A stretch of DNA of 20,439 bases from a virus. Below, piece by piece: positions 13,096-20,270 of the stretch. The number at the start of each line of letters is the position of its first letter. Position 1 is the first letter of the stretch. The stretch is taken from IMG/VR virus record IMGVR_UViG_3300035698_003997, positions 1 through 20,439 of that record; one strand, given 5' to 3'. A program made the position numbers and the translations under genes. Under the pieces are notes generated by a model. It ran no database searches and was not told the origin of the DNA. It worked only from the letters and a program-made list of their open reading frames with translations.

Positions 13096-14051
13096 TTCCA
13101 TTCAGAACTAATAAAATTTTCTGGATCGATAGACTTAGTCCACTTCTCCCAAGTTTCTCCTGTTGCAGCTTTGATTACTCGAGCTGCAAAGCTTTTCACG
13201 GTAGGTGATGCATTATGAATAAGAGCGAATAACGATTTAGCATGCTTCTTATTTTCAAGAGCAAACCCAATCCAAGTATGTCTTCCCATACTATCACCAT
13301 AAGACTTAACTTTGTTCAATACAGAGTCAGTGTTATGTTGGAGGTCGAAGATGTGGTCGATGTATACGATTTGATCATCAAGACTTGAAGCCTTATCTAA
13401 TTTCTGATAACCTTTAGCTATGTTAGCCCATGCTCGTCCACCATAATCTCCCCAACGTCTTTTACCGGGTGTATTACGTGAAGTAGTTTTCCACATACTG
13501 TTACTAAAGACTTTCTCAGCAAGCTTAGCAAACTCTTTATCTGACCAAGTATCTTTAATTGCCGAATATGATACATCACGAGCATCTTTATCAAAGAAGA
13601 AATTCTCAGATAGTGCATCATCATTAAAATAAGATTCGGCATACGGATCAAATTGATCTATGACCATTTTAGCAAGCCAATCCTTTTGCATTATACCTAA
13701 TTTATCGACATATTTTTTAAGTTTAGATCTGCCAATTAACTTTTCTAATTCTGAGTATGTACTAAATGCTAGGGCATGTCTGAATTCAGACGCCATTGAA
13801 TAATGTACTGCATCAAGAAGATCTTTCTTTAAATACTTAACAACCTTTTTAGTAGCTTCAGTTGCAAGTTGTTTCATTGCAGGACCTTCAGCAACAGGTG
13901 CTTTAGAAGCATGACCATCTAAGAGCCAAACTGGGAGAGATACTAGGATATAGAAGTCATACATCAACTGCTCCTTATTTGAAGGAATCTTATAGTTGAA
14001 TGATATCTTCTCATTTATCATTGAGGCAAATTGTGTTGTTTTTAAGTTCAT
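13092..14051 (-). CDS. Conserved-looking phage protein of unknown function, lone minus-strand gene
   Basis: A 319-residue soluble protein, the only minus-strand gene after base 2000. The N-terminus is hydrophobic and helical (F-Y-I-L-V-S-L-P-V-W-L-L-D near 33-44) but probably not a membrane anchor. The second half contains Y-G-G-R-A-W-A-N-I-A-K-G-Y (about 208-220) and I-V-Y-I-D-H-I-F-D-L-Q-H-N-T-D-S-V-L-N-K-V (about 233-253), a conserved-looking pattern that I associate, from memory only, with uncharacterised proteins of large phages. No catalytic motif is evident; the H-x2-F-D-L-x-H-N-T element could be a metal or ligand site. Reversed orientation between tightly packed plus-strand genes suggests a separately controlled insertion. 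It overlaps its convergent neighbour by 4 bases and is divergent from uvsX with only 41 bases between starts. Confidence 0.65.
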   Translation of the reverse strand: MNLKTTQFASMINEKISFNYKIPSNKEQLMYDFYILVSLPVWLLDGHASKAPVAEGPAMKQLATEATKKVVKYLKKDLLDAVHYSMASEFRHALAFSTYSELEKLIGRSKLKKYVDKLGIMQKDWLAKMVIDQFDPYAESYFNDDALSENFFFDKDARDVSYSAIKDTWSDKEFAKLAEKVFSNSMWKTTSRNTPGKRRWGDYGGRAWANIAKGYQKLDKASSLDDQIVYIDHIFDLQHNTDSVLNKVKSYGDSMGRHTWIGFALENKKHAKSLFALIHNASPTVKSFAARVIKAATGETWEKWTKSIDPENFISSEWN

Positions 14052-14063
14052 AATTTCTATTAT
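14036..14063 (+). promoter_or_regulatory. Possible promoter for uvsX
   Basis: TTGTTT (14036-14041), a 16-base spacer and TATTAT (14058-14063), about 30 bases before the uvsX ATG and followed by AAAGGAG. A promoter is expected because the upstream gene is divergent. The -35 lies inside the first codons of the minus-strand gene, so the two transcription units would compete. On the minus strand, GATAAATA (14071-14064) differs by one base from the T4 late-promoter box but would leave a very short leader, so I do not call it. Confidence 0.35.
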
Positions 14064-14092
14064 TATTTATCATTTTACTTAAAGGAGTAACT

Positions 14093-15379
14093 ATGGCTAA
14101 GAAACCAAAATCACCTGCTGAATTGCTAAAAGAGCTACGAAAGAAAACAGGTGGTGTATCATTTAAAGAATCTAAGTGGGCAGTGCCAGATCACTATATT
14201 TCCACTGGGGACTTTGCAGTAAACCAAATGCTTACAGGATCTATCTTCAATGGCATTCCTGCAGGCAAAGTATCAGTATTCGCTGGTGAATCTGGATCAC
14301 TCAAAACAGTTCAGGTTGTACGTATTGCAGCTAACGCCCTTAATGACATGGATTACGATCTTGTTTATTACTTCGACTCAGAAGGTGGAGCTCCAGCTGA
14401 AATGTTTGACAACTTCGGATGTGACCTCGAAAAGATTGAGCATATTCTAGTTGAATCAACTGAAGATGCTACTGTAAAGATGATTCAGACTCTCCAGACT
14501 ATTTACGAGATTCAGAAATCAGATCCAAACTTCCGTGCGTTCGTTATTCTTGACTCGCTTGGTAACTTGGAAAACAATAAGACATTCAACGATATTGAAA
14601 AAGATCGATTGGCTGCCGACCAGGGAGCTGGCGCTAAAGTTAAGAATAAGCTTTGTCGTGCTATGACTATTCCTGCATTGAAAGCTCATGTGCCTGTATG
14701 TATCATTAACTGGGTCTATGAAGGTCCTTCAATGTTTACTGCTAAGATCCTCGATCAGCCGGGTGGTAAAGGTTCTGGATTCGTTGGGACTCTTAATGTT
14801 CAGTGCCGTAAGACGTTGATCAAATCTGAAGATACCGAAGATGGTAACTATTACGATGAATCAACCATTACGATGTTTACTGTAAAGAATCGTTTGATTA
14901 CCCCTTACCTTTCTGCACAGGTGCACGTATCATTTACTGAAGGGCTTAACTTGTACCCTTACTTGTCTCTGTTCGACTCAGCTATTGAGTTTGGATTCAT
15001 TGATAAGATTACATCCCAGACATTTAGTGTGCCATCCTGGGTCGACGTGAAACGTACTGAGACTGCTGCTTATATTGCTAAGTATCAAGAAGAAAATGAT
15101 GGTAAGAATCCTACGTTAAAACAACGTAAAGAAGACCTCGGTTATCTTGAACCTGATGAAGTTACCTTTAAGAAGAAAGCTCTTATTGGCCCAGACGCTA
15201 AAGAAGTATGGGATACCTTCATCTATGCTTATGACAAAGCTGCTGGTGATAAGTTGAAATATTCTAAAGTGACAGTTGATTCGATTCAGGAACTTGGTTT
15301 CTCTGAAGAAGAAGCTGAAGCTCTTATGGATGTAACCCTCGGCGAAGAAGTAGAGGTAGACGAAAATGCTGAAGTTTAA
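14093..15379 (+). CDS. uvsX: UvsX/RecA-like recombinase
   Basis: A 428-residue recombinase with a strong ribosome binding site (AAAGGAG). Walker A is A-G-E-S-G-S-L-K-T (G65-T72): as in T4 UvsX, the usual Gly before the Lys is replaced by a bulky residue (Leu here), so this is a variant P-loop. Y-Y-F-D-S-E (E97) supplies the RecA-type catalytic Glu, and Walker B is F-V-I-L-D-S-L-G-N (D154). L2-like Gly-rich residues G-G-K-G-S-G-F-V-G lie near 224-232. The C-terminus is long and acidic (E-E-A-E-A-L-M... E-V-E-V-D-E-N-A-E-V), which in this family regulates DNA binding. T4 UvsX has about 390 residues, so this one is longer. It coats single-stranded DNA for strand exchange, driving recombination-dependent replication with the gp32-like and helicase proteins encoded downstream. 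Confidence 0.95.
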   Translation: MAKKPKSPAELLKELRKKTGGVSFKESKWAVPDHYISTGDFAVNQMLTGSIFNGIPAGKVSVFAGESGSLKTVQVVRIAANALNDMDYDLVYYFDSEGGAPAEMFDNFGCDLEKIEHILVESTEDATVKMIQTLQTIYEIQKSDPNFRAFVILDSLGNLENNKTFNDIEKDRLAADQGAGAKVKNKLCRAMTIPALKAHVPVCIINWVYEGPSMFTAKILDQPGGKGSGFVGTLNVQCRKTLIKSEDTEDGNYYDESTITMFTVKNRLITPYLSAQVHVSFTEGLNLYPYLSLFDSAIEFGFIDKITSQTFSVPSWVDVKRTETAAYIAKYQEENDGKNPTLKQRKEDLGYLEPDEVTFKKKALIGPDAKEVWDTFIYAYDKAAGDKLKYSKVTVDSIQELGFSEEEAEALMDVTLGEEVEVDENAEV

Positions 15380-15572
15380 AGAAGATTTAGTTGAATATGA
15401 TCCTAAATCCGGTATCATTGATTGCCGCTTCAAAATGACTAAGGAATTCTATGATAAGATCAAAACCCCTGATCTTGTCCAGGACGTAGGCCTAGCGTTT
15501 CTAGCTGCAATTGATCGTACTATTAACGTTGATCTACTTGATACACCTGATACACCAAAAGTAGAGCTTTAA
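15366..15572 (+). CDS. Small protein overlapping the end of uvsX, function unknown
   Basis: A 68-residue frame whose ATG lies 14 bases inside uvsX, with GGTAGA upstream. It is soluble: M-L-K-F-K-E-D-L-V-E-Y-D-P-K-S-G at the start, a helix with F-Y-D-K-I-K in the middle, A-F-L-A-A-I-D-R near 42-50, and an acidic/Pro end (D-T-P-D-T-P-K-V-E-L). I recognise no family. It is transcribed with uvsX, and the frame ends 8 bases before a hairpin, so the two genes look like one unit. T4 carries uvsY and other small recombination factors elsewhere; nothing in this sequence identifies it as UvsY. The overlap and clean boundaries favour a real gene. Confidence 0.6.
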   Translation: MLKFKEDLVEYDPKSGIIDCRFKMTKEFYDKIKTPDLVQDVGLAFLAAIDRTINVDLLDTPDTPKVEL

Positions 15573-15580
15573 ACAACTAT

Positions 15581-15610
15581 GGCCACCTGCTTGAAATATA
15601 GCGGGTGGCC
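15581..15610 (+). terminator. GC-rich hairpin between uvsX unit and helicase gene (terminator without T tract, or RNA control element)
   Basis: GGCCACCTGC and GCGGGTGGCC form a 10-base stem with one G-U pair in the RNA and a 10-base A/T-rich loop. It is by far the most GC-rich patch in the area. The following bases are AATTCTCTTC, with no U run, so it is not a standard intrinsic terminator. It might pause polymerase, protect the 3' end of the uvsX transcript from exonucleases, or be bound by a phage protein. The structure is certain in sequence; the role is not. Confidence 0.6.
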
Positions 15611-15644
15611 AATTCTCTTCATGATTAAAATTCTAAGATAAACT

Positions 15645-17033
15645 ATGACCGAAAAAGACACAGAAACAGCTCAAAAGCATTTAGTTTTACCTGAAGAAAT
15701 CACTTTACGACTTATAGCTTCAAAGTTCATGACCGATGCTAGTTATCGGGATATGATTGTTGATACTTATGACCCTAAAATCTATTCAGAAAATATAAAT
15801 ATCGCCACTATTCTCGAATGTCAGATGATCTATCATGACAAATATGAGAATGCCCCTGACTTTGCAACCCTTAAAGCTTTACTTACACGATATAGCGAAA
15901 AGAAAACAAATGTAGATCTTACTCAGCTAATGATTGAGTTCGACCAGATGCAGAACAATAAAGATGAGTTCGACCATAAGGTTGTAAGTGATTCAGTTGT
16001 TGACCTCATTTCAAGTCGTATGACGTACTATGCGATTCTTGATAATTTTGAAATCATCAAGACCAAGAAAGACGTATCAAAACTATTAGGCGCCCTTGAG
16101 AAAGTATCAAACATCTCATTGGACTATGACCTTGGTTTCCTTTACTTCGAACACATCCTTGATCATATTGAAGAACTTAAAAAGCCTGAGCTCAAAATAA
16201 GCCTAGGATACTCAGAGATGGACTACGTTCTAAATGGTGGACTATATTCTGATGGTAAGTGCCTTTGTCTCTTCATCGCTCCCTCTCACGTTGGTAAGTC
16301 ATTAATGCTCTCCAATATTGCCGTCAACATGCTTACAGAAAACAAATTTGTAGCTATTATCTCATTAGAGATGTCAGAATTTGTTTATGGTACTCGATGT
16401 GATGCTCATATTTCCGAATTGAACATTAATGATCTTCCTAATAATACTGAAGCTCTTGAAGAACGAGTTACTGATTATGCTAAGATGTTCCCAGGTGCAA
16501 AGCTTGCTATTAAAGAATTTGCTCCTAACTCTGTCAACTCAAACAACTTACGCACATATCTTGAACGATTAGAGAAGCATTATGATAGAAAACTTGATGC
16601 TGTATTCATTGATTATGTTGACTTGTTGAACCCTATTCATGGCCTTAATAGAGCTACTTGGGAAAAGCTTGTTGATGTAGCTAAAGAAATGCGTGGTTTA
16701 AGTTATTACTTCAACTGCCCTATCATTTCTGCTGTCCAAACGACTCGTGAAGGATTTGATACCTCTGAAATTGACATGCAATCTACTGGTGGATCTATTG
16801 GTATTCCTCAGACTGCAGATGTAATGTTCAGTTTATATCAGCTTGAAGGTGATCGTGAAATGAGTATCCTTCGTTCCAAAGTTGTTAAGAATCGACTCGG
16901 TGGAAAGATTGGTGAAGCTATTGAATTTAAAGTTGACTATAATAACTTAAGAATCTACGATATGAAAGCGCAGAATTCTAGTATATCAGAAGATGCCGCA
17001 TCCATCGTTGATGACATTGCAAACAATCTATAA
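15645..17033 (+). CDS. 41: DnaB-like replicative helicase (T4 gp41-like)
   Basis: A 462-residue hexameric-type helicase (T4 gp41 is 475). The N-terminal domain to about residue 165 is helical. The RecA-like core has Walker A A-P-S-H-V-G-K-S (212-219), the DnaB motif I-S-L-E-M-S (239-244), Walker B V-F-I-D-Y-V-D-L-L (320-328), and A-V-Q-T-T-R-E near 365-371 where DnaB has Q-L-N-R. A C-terminal S-x-V-V-K-N-R-L-G-G region (about 413-422) matches the K-x-R-x-G motif. It unwinds the fork 5'-3' on the lagging strand and should be loaded by the gp59-like protein encoded four genes on. The ribosome binding site before the ATG is weak, so the 35-base gap after the hairpin may matter for its expression. 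No separate primase is visible in the window. Confidence 0.93.
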   Translation: MTEKDTETAQKHLVLPEEITLRLIASKFMTDASYRDMIVDTYDPKIYSENINIATILECQMIYHDKYENAPDFATLKALLTRYSEKKTNVDLTQLMIEFDQMQNNKDEFDHKVVSDSVVDLISSRMTYYAILDNFEIIKTKKDVSKLLGALEKVSNISLDYDLGFLYFEHILDHIEELKKPELKISLGYSEMDYVLNGGLYSDGKCLCLFIAPSHVGKSLMLSNIAVNMLTENKFVAIISLEMSEFVYGTRCDAHISELNINDLPNNTEALEERVTDYAKMFPGAKLAIKEFAPNSVNSNNLRTYLERLEKHYDRKLDAVFIDYVDLLNPIHGLNRATWEKLVDVAKEMRGLSYYFNCPIISAVQTTREGFDTSEIDMQSTGGSIGIPQTADVMFSLYQLEGDREMSILRSKVVKNRLGGKIGEAIEFKVDYNNLRIYDMKAQNSSISEDAASIVDDIANNL

Positions 17034-17040
17034 GGAATAA

Positions 17041-17322
17041 ATGATTTATAAATTAAACAACCACGCCGATAGTGTTCTAGATTTAGATATCGACTCAATA
17101 TATGAATTCATCTTAGTCAAATTCAATATTAAGGAATCAACTGAAGATGAAATAATCGAATCGTTTAAAGCTATTACTCGTGATCCTGTTCAGTTACATG
17201 AGATTGCAGTAGAAACACGAGTGCCTATTCATGAGATACTTAAAATAATTGTAAAGAAACGTCCTGACTTAGTTGACAAGCGTTTCTTAACCCGAATGAG
17301 GAAGTTATACAATACAAAATGA
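17041..17322 (+). CDS. Small protein between helicase and loader genes, function unknown
   Basis: A 93-residue protein with an AAGGAAT ribosome binding site 7 bases after the helicase gene. It is predicted all-helical: acidic at first (D-S-V-L-D-L-D-I-D-S-I-Y-E-F), with a V-Q-L-H-E-I-A-V-E-T-R-V-P-I-H-E-I-L segment (about 57-74) that reads like a helix-turn-helix, and a basic end (K-K-R-P-D-L-V-D-K-R-F-L-T-R-M-R-K-L-Y). Helices with an acidic front and basic back could suit a small transcription or replication accessory factor. T4 has gp33 just before gene 59, but I cannot align this protein to gp33 by eye. It overlaps the next gene by 4 bases (ATGA). Confidence 0.6.
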   Translation: MIYKLNNHADSVLDLDIDSIYEFILVKFNIKESTEDEIIESFKAITRDPVQLHEIAVETRVPIHEILKIIVKKRPDLVDKRFLTRMRKLYNTK

Positions 17323-17546
17323 GCTCACCATCAACAGCAGTATTCTATCTTGAAGGTATTGAAGTAAAACGTTTACATTGTAATGCAGGATGGTTTGGAT
17401 TCAGAGGTGATTGGTTCGATCTACTTGATTCTATGTGTAAATATGGACCAGGTGATGATTCACCAGAGAATCCTAACAATTTTGAATGGGATGAGGTTAA
17501 AGCTTATGGTGAATCTGAATTGCGACGTAACATAAAGGCGAAATAA
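17319..17546 (+). CDS. Small protein, function unknown
   Basis: A 75-residue protein starting at an ATGA overlap with the previous gene. Its first half is aromatic and Gly-rich (H-C-N-A-G-W-F-G-F-R-G-D-W-F-D-L-L, about 20-36), followed by C-K-Y-G-P-G-D-D-S-P-E-N-P and a helical end with E-S-E-L-R-R-N-I-K-A-K. There is no signal or membrane segment. I recognise no family. The alternating aromatic/Gly segment suggests a small beta-hairpin fold. The tight overlaps on both sides (4 bases and 1 base) make a real gene likely. Confidence 0.55.
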   Translation: MSSPSTAVFYLEGIEVKRLHCNAGWFGFRGDWFDLLDSMCKYGPGDDSPENPNNFEWDEVKAYGESELRRNIKAK

Positions 17547-17785
17547 TGAACCCGGGTGATACAATAGATCCAATATTTACAGGTTATGCAGAAACCAACT
17601 TTATTCAATGTCTCGATGCTGAAGCACAAGGTCACGTTGATGCTTTAGTTGATAAGCTTGGCCCTGAAGATTTATATTTTGCAGCTAATATATTAAAGAA
17701 AGCTGCAATGGATGACATTAATAGTTCTATGGCACAAATCGAAACTAATAACGAAGAAGAATTGATATGGGTTCAAACAAAGTAA
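17546..17785 (+). CDS. Small acidic protein, function unknown
   Basis: A 79-residue acidic protein starting at a TAATG overlap. It is probably helical throughout: C-L-D-A-E-A-Q-G-H-V-D-A-L-V-D-K-L (about 22-38), E-D-L-Y-F-A-A-N-I-L-K-K-A-A (about 41-54) and a Gln/Glu/Asn-rich tail. Its end overlaps the loader-like gene by 19 bases. No family is recognised. In position it matches T4 gene 33, which precedes gene 59, but no convincing sequence similarity to the late-transcription co-activator gp33 is visible. Confidence 0.5.
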   Translation: MNPGDTIDPIFTGYAETNFIQCLDAEAQGHVDALVDKLGPEDLYFAANILKKAAMDDINSSMAQIETNNEEELIWVQTK

Positions 17786-18435
17786 CAGCTGAAGATTGCT
17801 ACCAGATTTATCATCACGCTAAGACTTTCGCACAAAAGGGAGTTCATCCTAGATTAATTATTAAATGGGCACCTATTAAAGCCAGACCTAATTGGGTTTA
17901 CTTTGAGAAGTTAGCTGATATGCTTTATCGTTCAGCTGGACGTATTGATCCTAAGGAATATATAGAAGCAGTCGTTAATCATTTCCCTTTATCGGTTAAT
18001 CCAAAACTTCTCACTACCCCTAAAGGGATAAAGGTTTATAAGAGCGCACAGAAACGAGCAGCAAACGAAGGAACAGATGAATTCAAAATCGATACTATCA
18101 AGAACTCTATACGTTTTATTGTTACTTACTGTAACGATAACAATCTTAATAGCTTCAGGGACTACTTTCATGAACGAAGCGATATTTATCCTACCTTAGT
18201 AGCTCACATGGAATCATATAGGATAAGCCCCTATTTTGTACACTTGATTCCTAACCTTAAGGATCGAATTTTGTCATACCCTAGTGACGTTCGACATGAT
18301 ACTTTTACCGACAAGTTTTGGTCAGAAAATTCTATATTTCTTATAGCTGCTAATCATAGCAGTGAATTAAAGAAACTAAAGAACAACATTGAACAAGTTG
18401 TAAATACGCTAATAACTAAAGCAAAGGACATATAA
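17767..18435 (+). CDS. 59: Probable helicase-loading protein (T4 gp59-like)
   Basis: A 222-residue basic, mostly helical protein immediately before the gp32-like gene, as gene 59 (217 residues) is before gene 32 in T4. Recalled T4 gp59 lines up loosely: C-Y-Q-I-Y-H-H-A-K (11-19) with its V-Y-K-L-Y-L-M-I-K, W-V-Y-F-E-K-L-A-D (43-51) with Y-F-F-Q-K-L-S-E, I-K-N-S-I-R-F (about 110-116) with I-R-N-I-Y-Y-F, and L-N-S-F-R-D-Y-F (about 127-134) with V-S-A-F-K-E-I-F. gp59 binds fork DNA and gp32 and loads the gp41 helicase. Size, position, basic N-terminal half and these patterns agree, but overall identity is low, so this needs a profile search. A stop/start gap of one base separates it from the gp32-like gene. 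Confidence 0.62.
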   Translation: MGSNKVTAEDCYQIYHHAKTFAQKGVHPRLIIKWAPIKARPNWVYFEKLADMLYRSAGRIDPKEYIEAVVNHFPLSVNPKLLTTPKGIKVYKSAQKRAANEGTDEFKIDTIKNSIRFIVTYCNDNNLNSFRDYFHERSDIYPTLVAHMESYRISPYFVHLIPNLKDRILSYPSDVRHDTFTDKFWSENSIFLIAANHSSELKKLKNNIEQVVNTLITKAKDI

Positions 18436-18436
18436 G

Positions 18437-19408
18437 ATGGACATGGAAAAAATGTATGCGGCTCTTGAAGCTCAAGAAACCGAAAAACGTAAAGTAGATG
18501 AAGAAGCAGCTAAGGATTTCCAGAATCCTAATATGCTTACAATGAAAGCAGGCAACACGTATCGTGTTCGCTTGATGTACTGGTGCAATGATGTTCCAGG
18601 CGACCGTAAAGTTCCAATTATCGAAAAAACTGTTCACGCAGTTAAAACAGATACAGGTTATGTTGAAGTAACTTGCCCAGTGTCTGAATATTTGATGGGA
18701 CGTTCCGGATATCGTGCATGCCCTATTTGTGGTGAACTTTCCTCCCTCTGGGATCAGAAAGATAAAGGTTCAGCTTCTGCAGCTGAAGCATATAAGAAAT
18801 TTAAGCGTAAGTTTAAAGGATATGCAGTCGTTTATGTAGTAAACGATTCCGATAAAGGTGATGAAAACAACGGTGAATTCAAAATCGTTTATATCAACGC
18901 TATCATCAACAAATACCTTCGTAAGAAAATCAAAGGTGTTGATCATAAAGGCAATAAAATTGATGGTGCTGTAGCTCTCGGCTTCAAAGCTTTCAATCAG
19001 AAAGGCCGTGATCTTATTATCACTGTTACCCAAGGTGCAGAATTCAAAGAATACGAATGTGAATTCGATGAAGGTAATACCCTTGATATTACAGATGAAC
19101 AGATTGAAGCTGCTTATGATACACTTGACTTCGAATCGTTCTACACCAAGCACGATCCTGCTGCCCTCCAGTCTTTCTATGACGATATCGTTCTAGAAAA
19201 AGAAGCTGCTCCTGCCTCGGCAAATGCAGCAATAGATATGGCCGCAGAAGCTAAAGCTGAAAAGCCTGCTGAAAAAGCTGAAAAGAAGACTGCCAAAAAA
19301 GCTGAAAAGAAAGTAGAGAAACCTGCTGAAAAAGAAGCTGCACCTGAAGAAAAAACTACAGGTAAGTCAGTTGATGTTGATGCACTTTTAGCCGGACTTC
19401 CTGGTTAA
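18437..19408 (+). CDS. 32: Single-stranded DNA-binding protein (T4 gp32-like)
   Basis: A 323-residue protein (T4 gp32 has 301). The zinc site is intact: H67, C80, C95, C98 (H-x12-C-x14-C-x2-C, with C-P-I-C), paralleling H64, C77, C87, C90 in T4 with a slightly longer loop. An N-terminal K/R-rich section (E-K-R-K-V) would serve cooperative binding, the OB-fold core is aromatic and basic (F-K-R-K-F-K-G-Y-A-V-V-Y), and the C-terminus is acidic. Between core and end lies an extended A/E/K/P low-complexity linker (about 255-308). The final V-D-A-L-L-A-G-L-P-G may be the partner-binding tip. ATG 18437 is preceded by AAAGGA; ATG 18443 is an alternative. It coats single-stranded DNA for replication and recombination and binds the loader and helicase. 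Confidence 0.94.
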   Translation: MDMEKMYAALEAQETEKRKVDEEAAKDFQNPNMLTMKAGNTYRVRLMYWCNDVPGDRKVPIIEKTVHAVKTDTGYVEVTCPVSEYLMGRSGYRACPICGELSSLWDQKDKGSASAAEAYKKFKRKFKGYAVVYVVNDSDKGDENNGEFKIVYINAIINKYLRKKIKGVDHKGNKIDGAVALGFKAFNQKGRDLIITVTQGAEFKEYECEFDEGNTLDITDEQIEAAYDTLDFESFYTKHDPAALQSFYDDIVLEKEAAPASANAAIDMAAEAKAEKPAEKAEKKTAKKAEKKVEKPAEKEAAPEEKTTGKSVDVDALLAGLPG

Positions 19409-19432
19409 TCTGATCTATAATTAATCAACCAA

Positions 19433-19466
19433 ATGCAGGTATCCTTTTGGGTGCCTGCATTTTTTT
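19433..19466 (+). terminator. Rho-independent terminator after the gp32-like gene
   Basis: Arms ATGCAGGTATCC (19433-19444) and GGGTGCCTGCAT (19449-19460) pair along 12 bases, two of them G-U, around a TTTT loop, followed by six T's. It is a textbook intrinsic terminator 24 bases after the gp32-like stop. It implies that the clamp gene, 21 bases beyond the T run, is expressed by read-through or from a promoter not clearly visible; gp32 would then be made in excess over downstream proteins. Confidence 0.93.
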
Positions 19467-19487
19467 ATCTTAACCTCAAGGAATACT

Positions 19488-20270
19488 ATGAAATTGAAAA
19501 TTGAATCCGTAGAAGGATTTTATTCATTCATCCGAAGTATTAAACAGATTGCTCCGGGCGCTATCTTTTTAATCGGAGAAAATGGATGTGCAGTTAAAGC
19601 ACGTAATGAGTCAGCTTCTATCCGAGCTTTCTTTAAAACAAATGTAATTAAGATTGAAAAACCAAAAGCTTCTGATGATTTAGCTACATTACCACTCCTT
19701 GATTTGACTAAACTTATGCAAGCGGTCAAAATGGTAATTGAAACAAGTAAGAAGGATGAAGATACTGCTATCTTTAACGTAACTAAGCAATTCCTTACAT
19801 ATAATGGAAATGCAAAGTTTAAGCTAAAGCTATATAATGAAGCTCATCTTACCTTCCATACTACCGAAAACCTTAAAACAGCTACACAAGAAGTATTCAA
19901 ATTTGATATGAGTGCCGAACGTTACAAATATACACTCAAATATAAAGGTATCACTGGAGAGAAAGATCCTAAGGCCTACATTTATACCAAGGATGGCGGT
20001 GTAATGGTTGAACATGATGACAAGTGTCAAAACCTTATTGACTCCCTGGGGATCCCTGTAGCTGATGAATTTACTGGTGGTTTGCTGAATCCTATTTGTA
20101 TAAATATTAACAATAGCTATAGCAAATTCAACCCCCTCAGCAGTGACTCTGTTCAAGTTGCATTGCACGAATTGAACGGAAAGCCTGCATGTATAAAAGT
20201 TAATTCTAATACTGTTATTGGTTCTTGTATCAATGCGGTTGAAATTGTATCTAAAATTTTGGAGAAATAA
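19488..20270 (+). CDS. 45: Probable DNA polymerase sliding clamp (T4 gp45-like)
   Basis: A 260-residue protein with AAGGAA before its ATG. The two-domain plan fits a trimeric clamp (T4 gp45 has 228 residues). The first half runs F-Y-S-F-I-R-S-I, then P-G-A-I-F-L-I-G-E-N-G-C-A-V-K-A-R-N-E-S-A-S-I-R, like the 'I.l..G....AvN...yAea.i' front of clamps, and L-L-D-L-T-K-L-M-Q-A-V (about 68-78). The second half starts V-F-K-F-D-M-S-A-E-R-Y-K-Y-T-L (about 134-148) and has strands ending N-P-I-C-I-N-I-N-N-S-Y (about 202-212), like PCNA-type repeats. The gene lies directly after gp32 in a replisome block. No gp44/gp62 loader genes are visible before the window ends. Similarity is structural-pattern level only, so it is a moderate call. 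Confidence 0.55.
   Translation: MKLKIESVEGFYSFIRSIKQIAPGAIFLIGENGCAVKARNESASIRAFFKTNVIKIEKPKASDDLATLPLLDLTKLMQAVKMVIETSKKDEDTAIFNVTKQFLTYNGNAKFKLKLYNEAHLTFHTTENLKTATQEVFKFDMSAERYKYTLKYKGITGEKDPKAYIYTKDGGVMVEHDDKCQNLIDSLGIPVADEFTGGLLNPICININNSYSKFNPLSSDSVQVALHELNGKPACIKVNSNTVIGSCINAVEIVSKILEK

Noticed and set aside
14064-14071. T4-type late promoter (GATAAATA) for the minus-strand 319-residue gene
   Set aside because: One mismatch to TATAAATA and a leader of only about six bases; chance is likely in this AT-rich patch.
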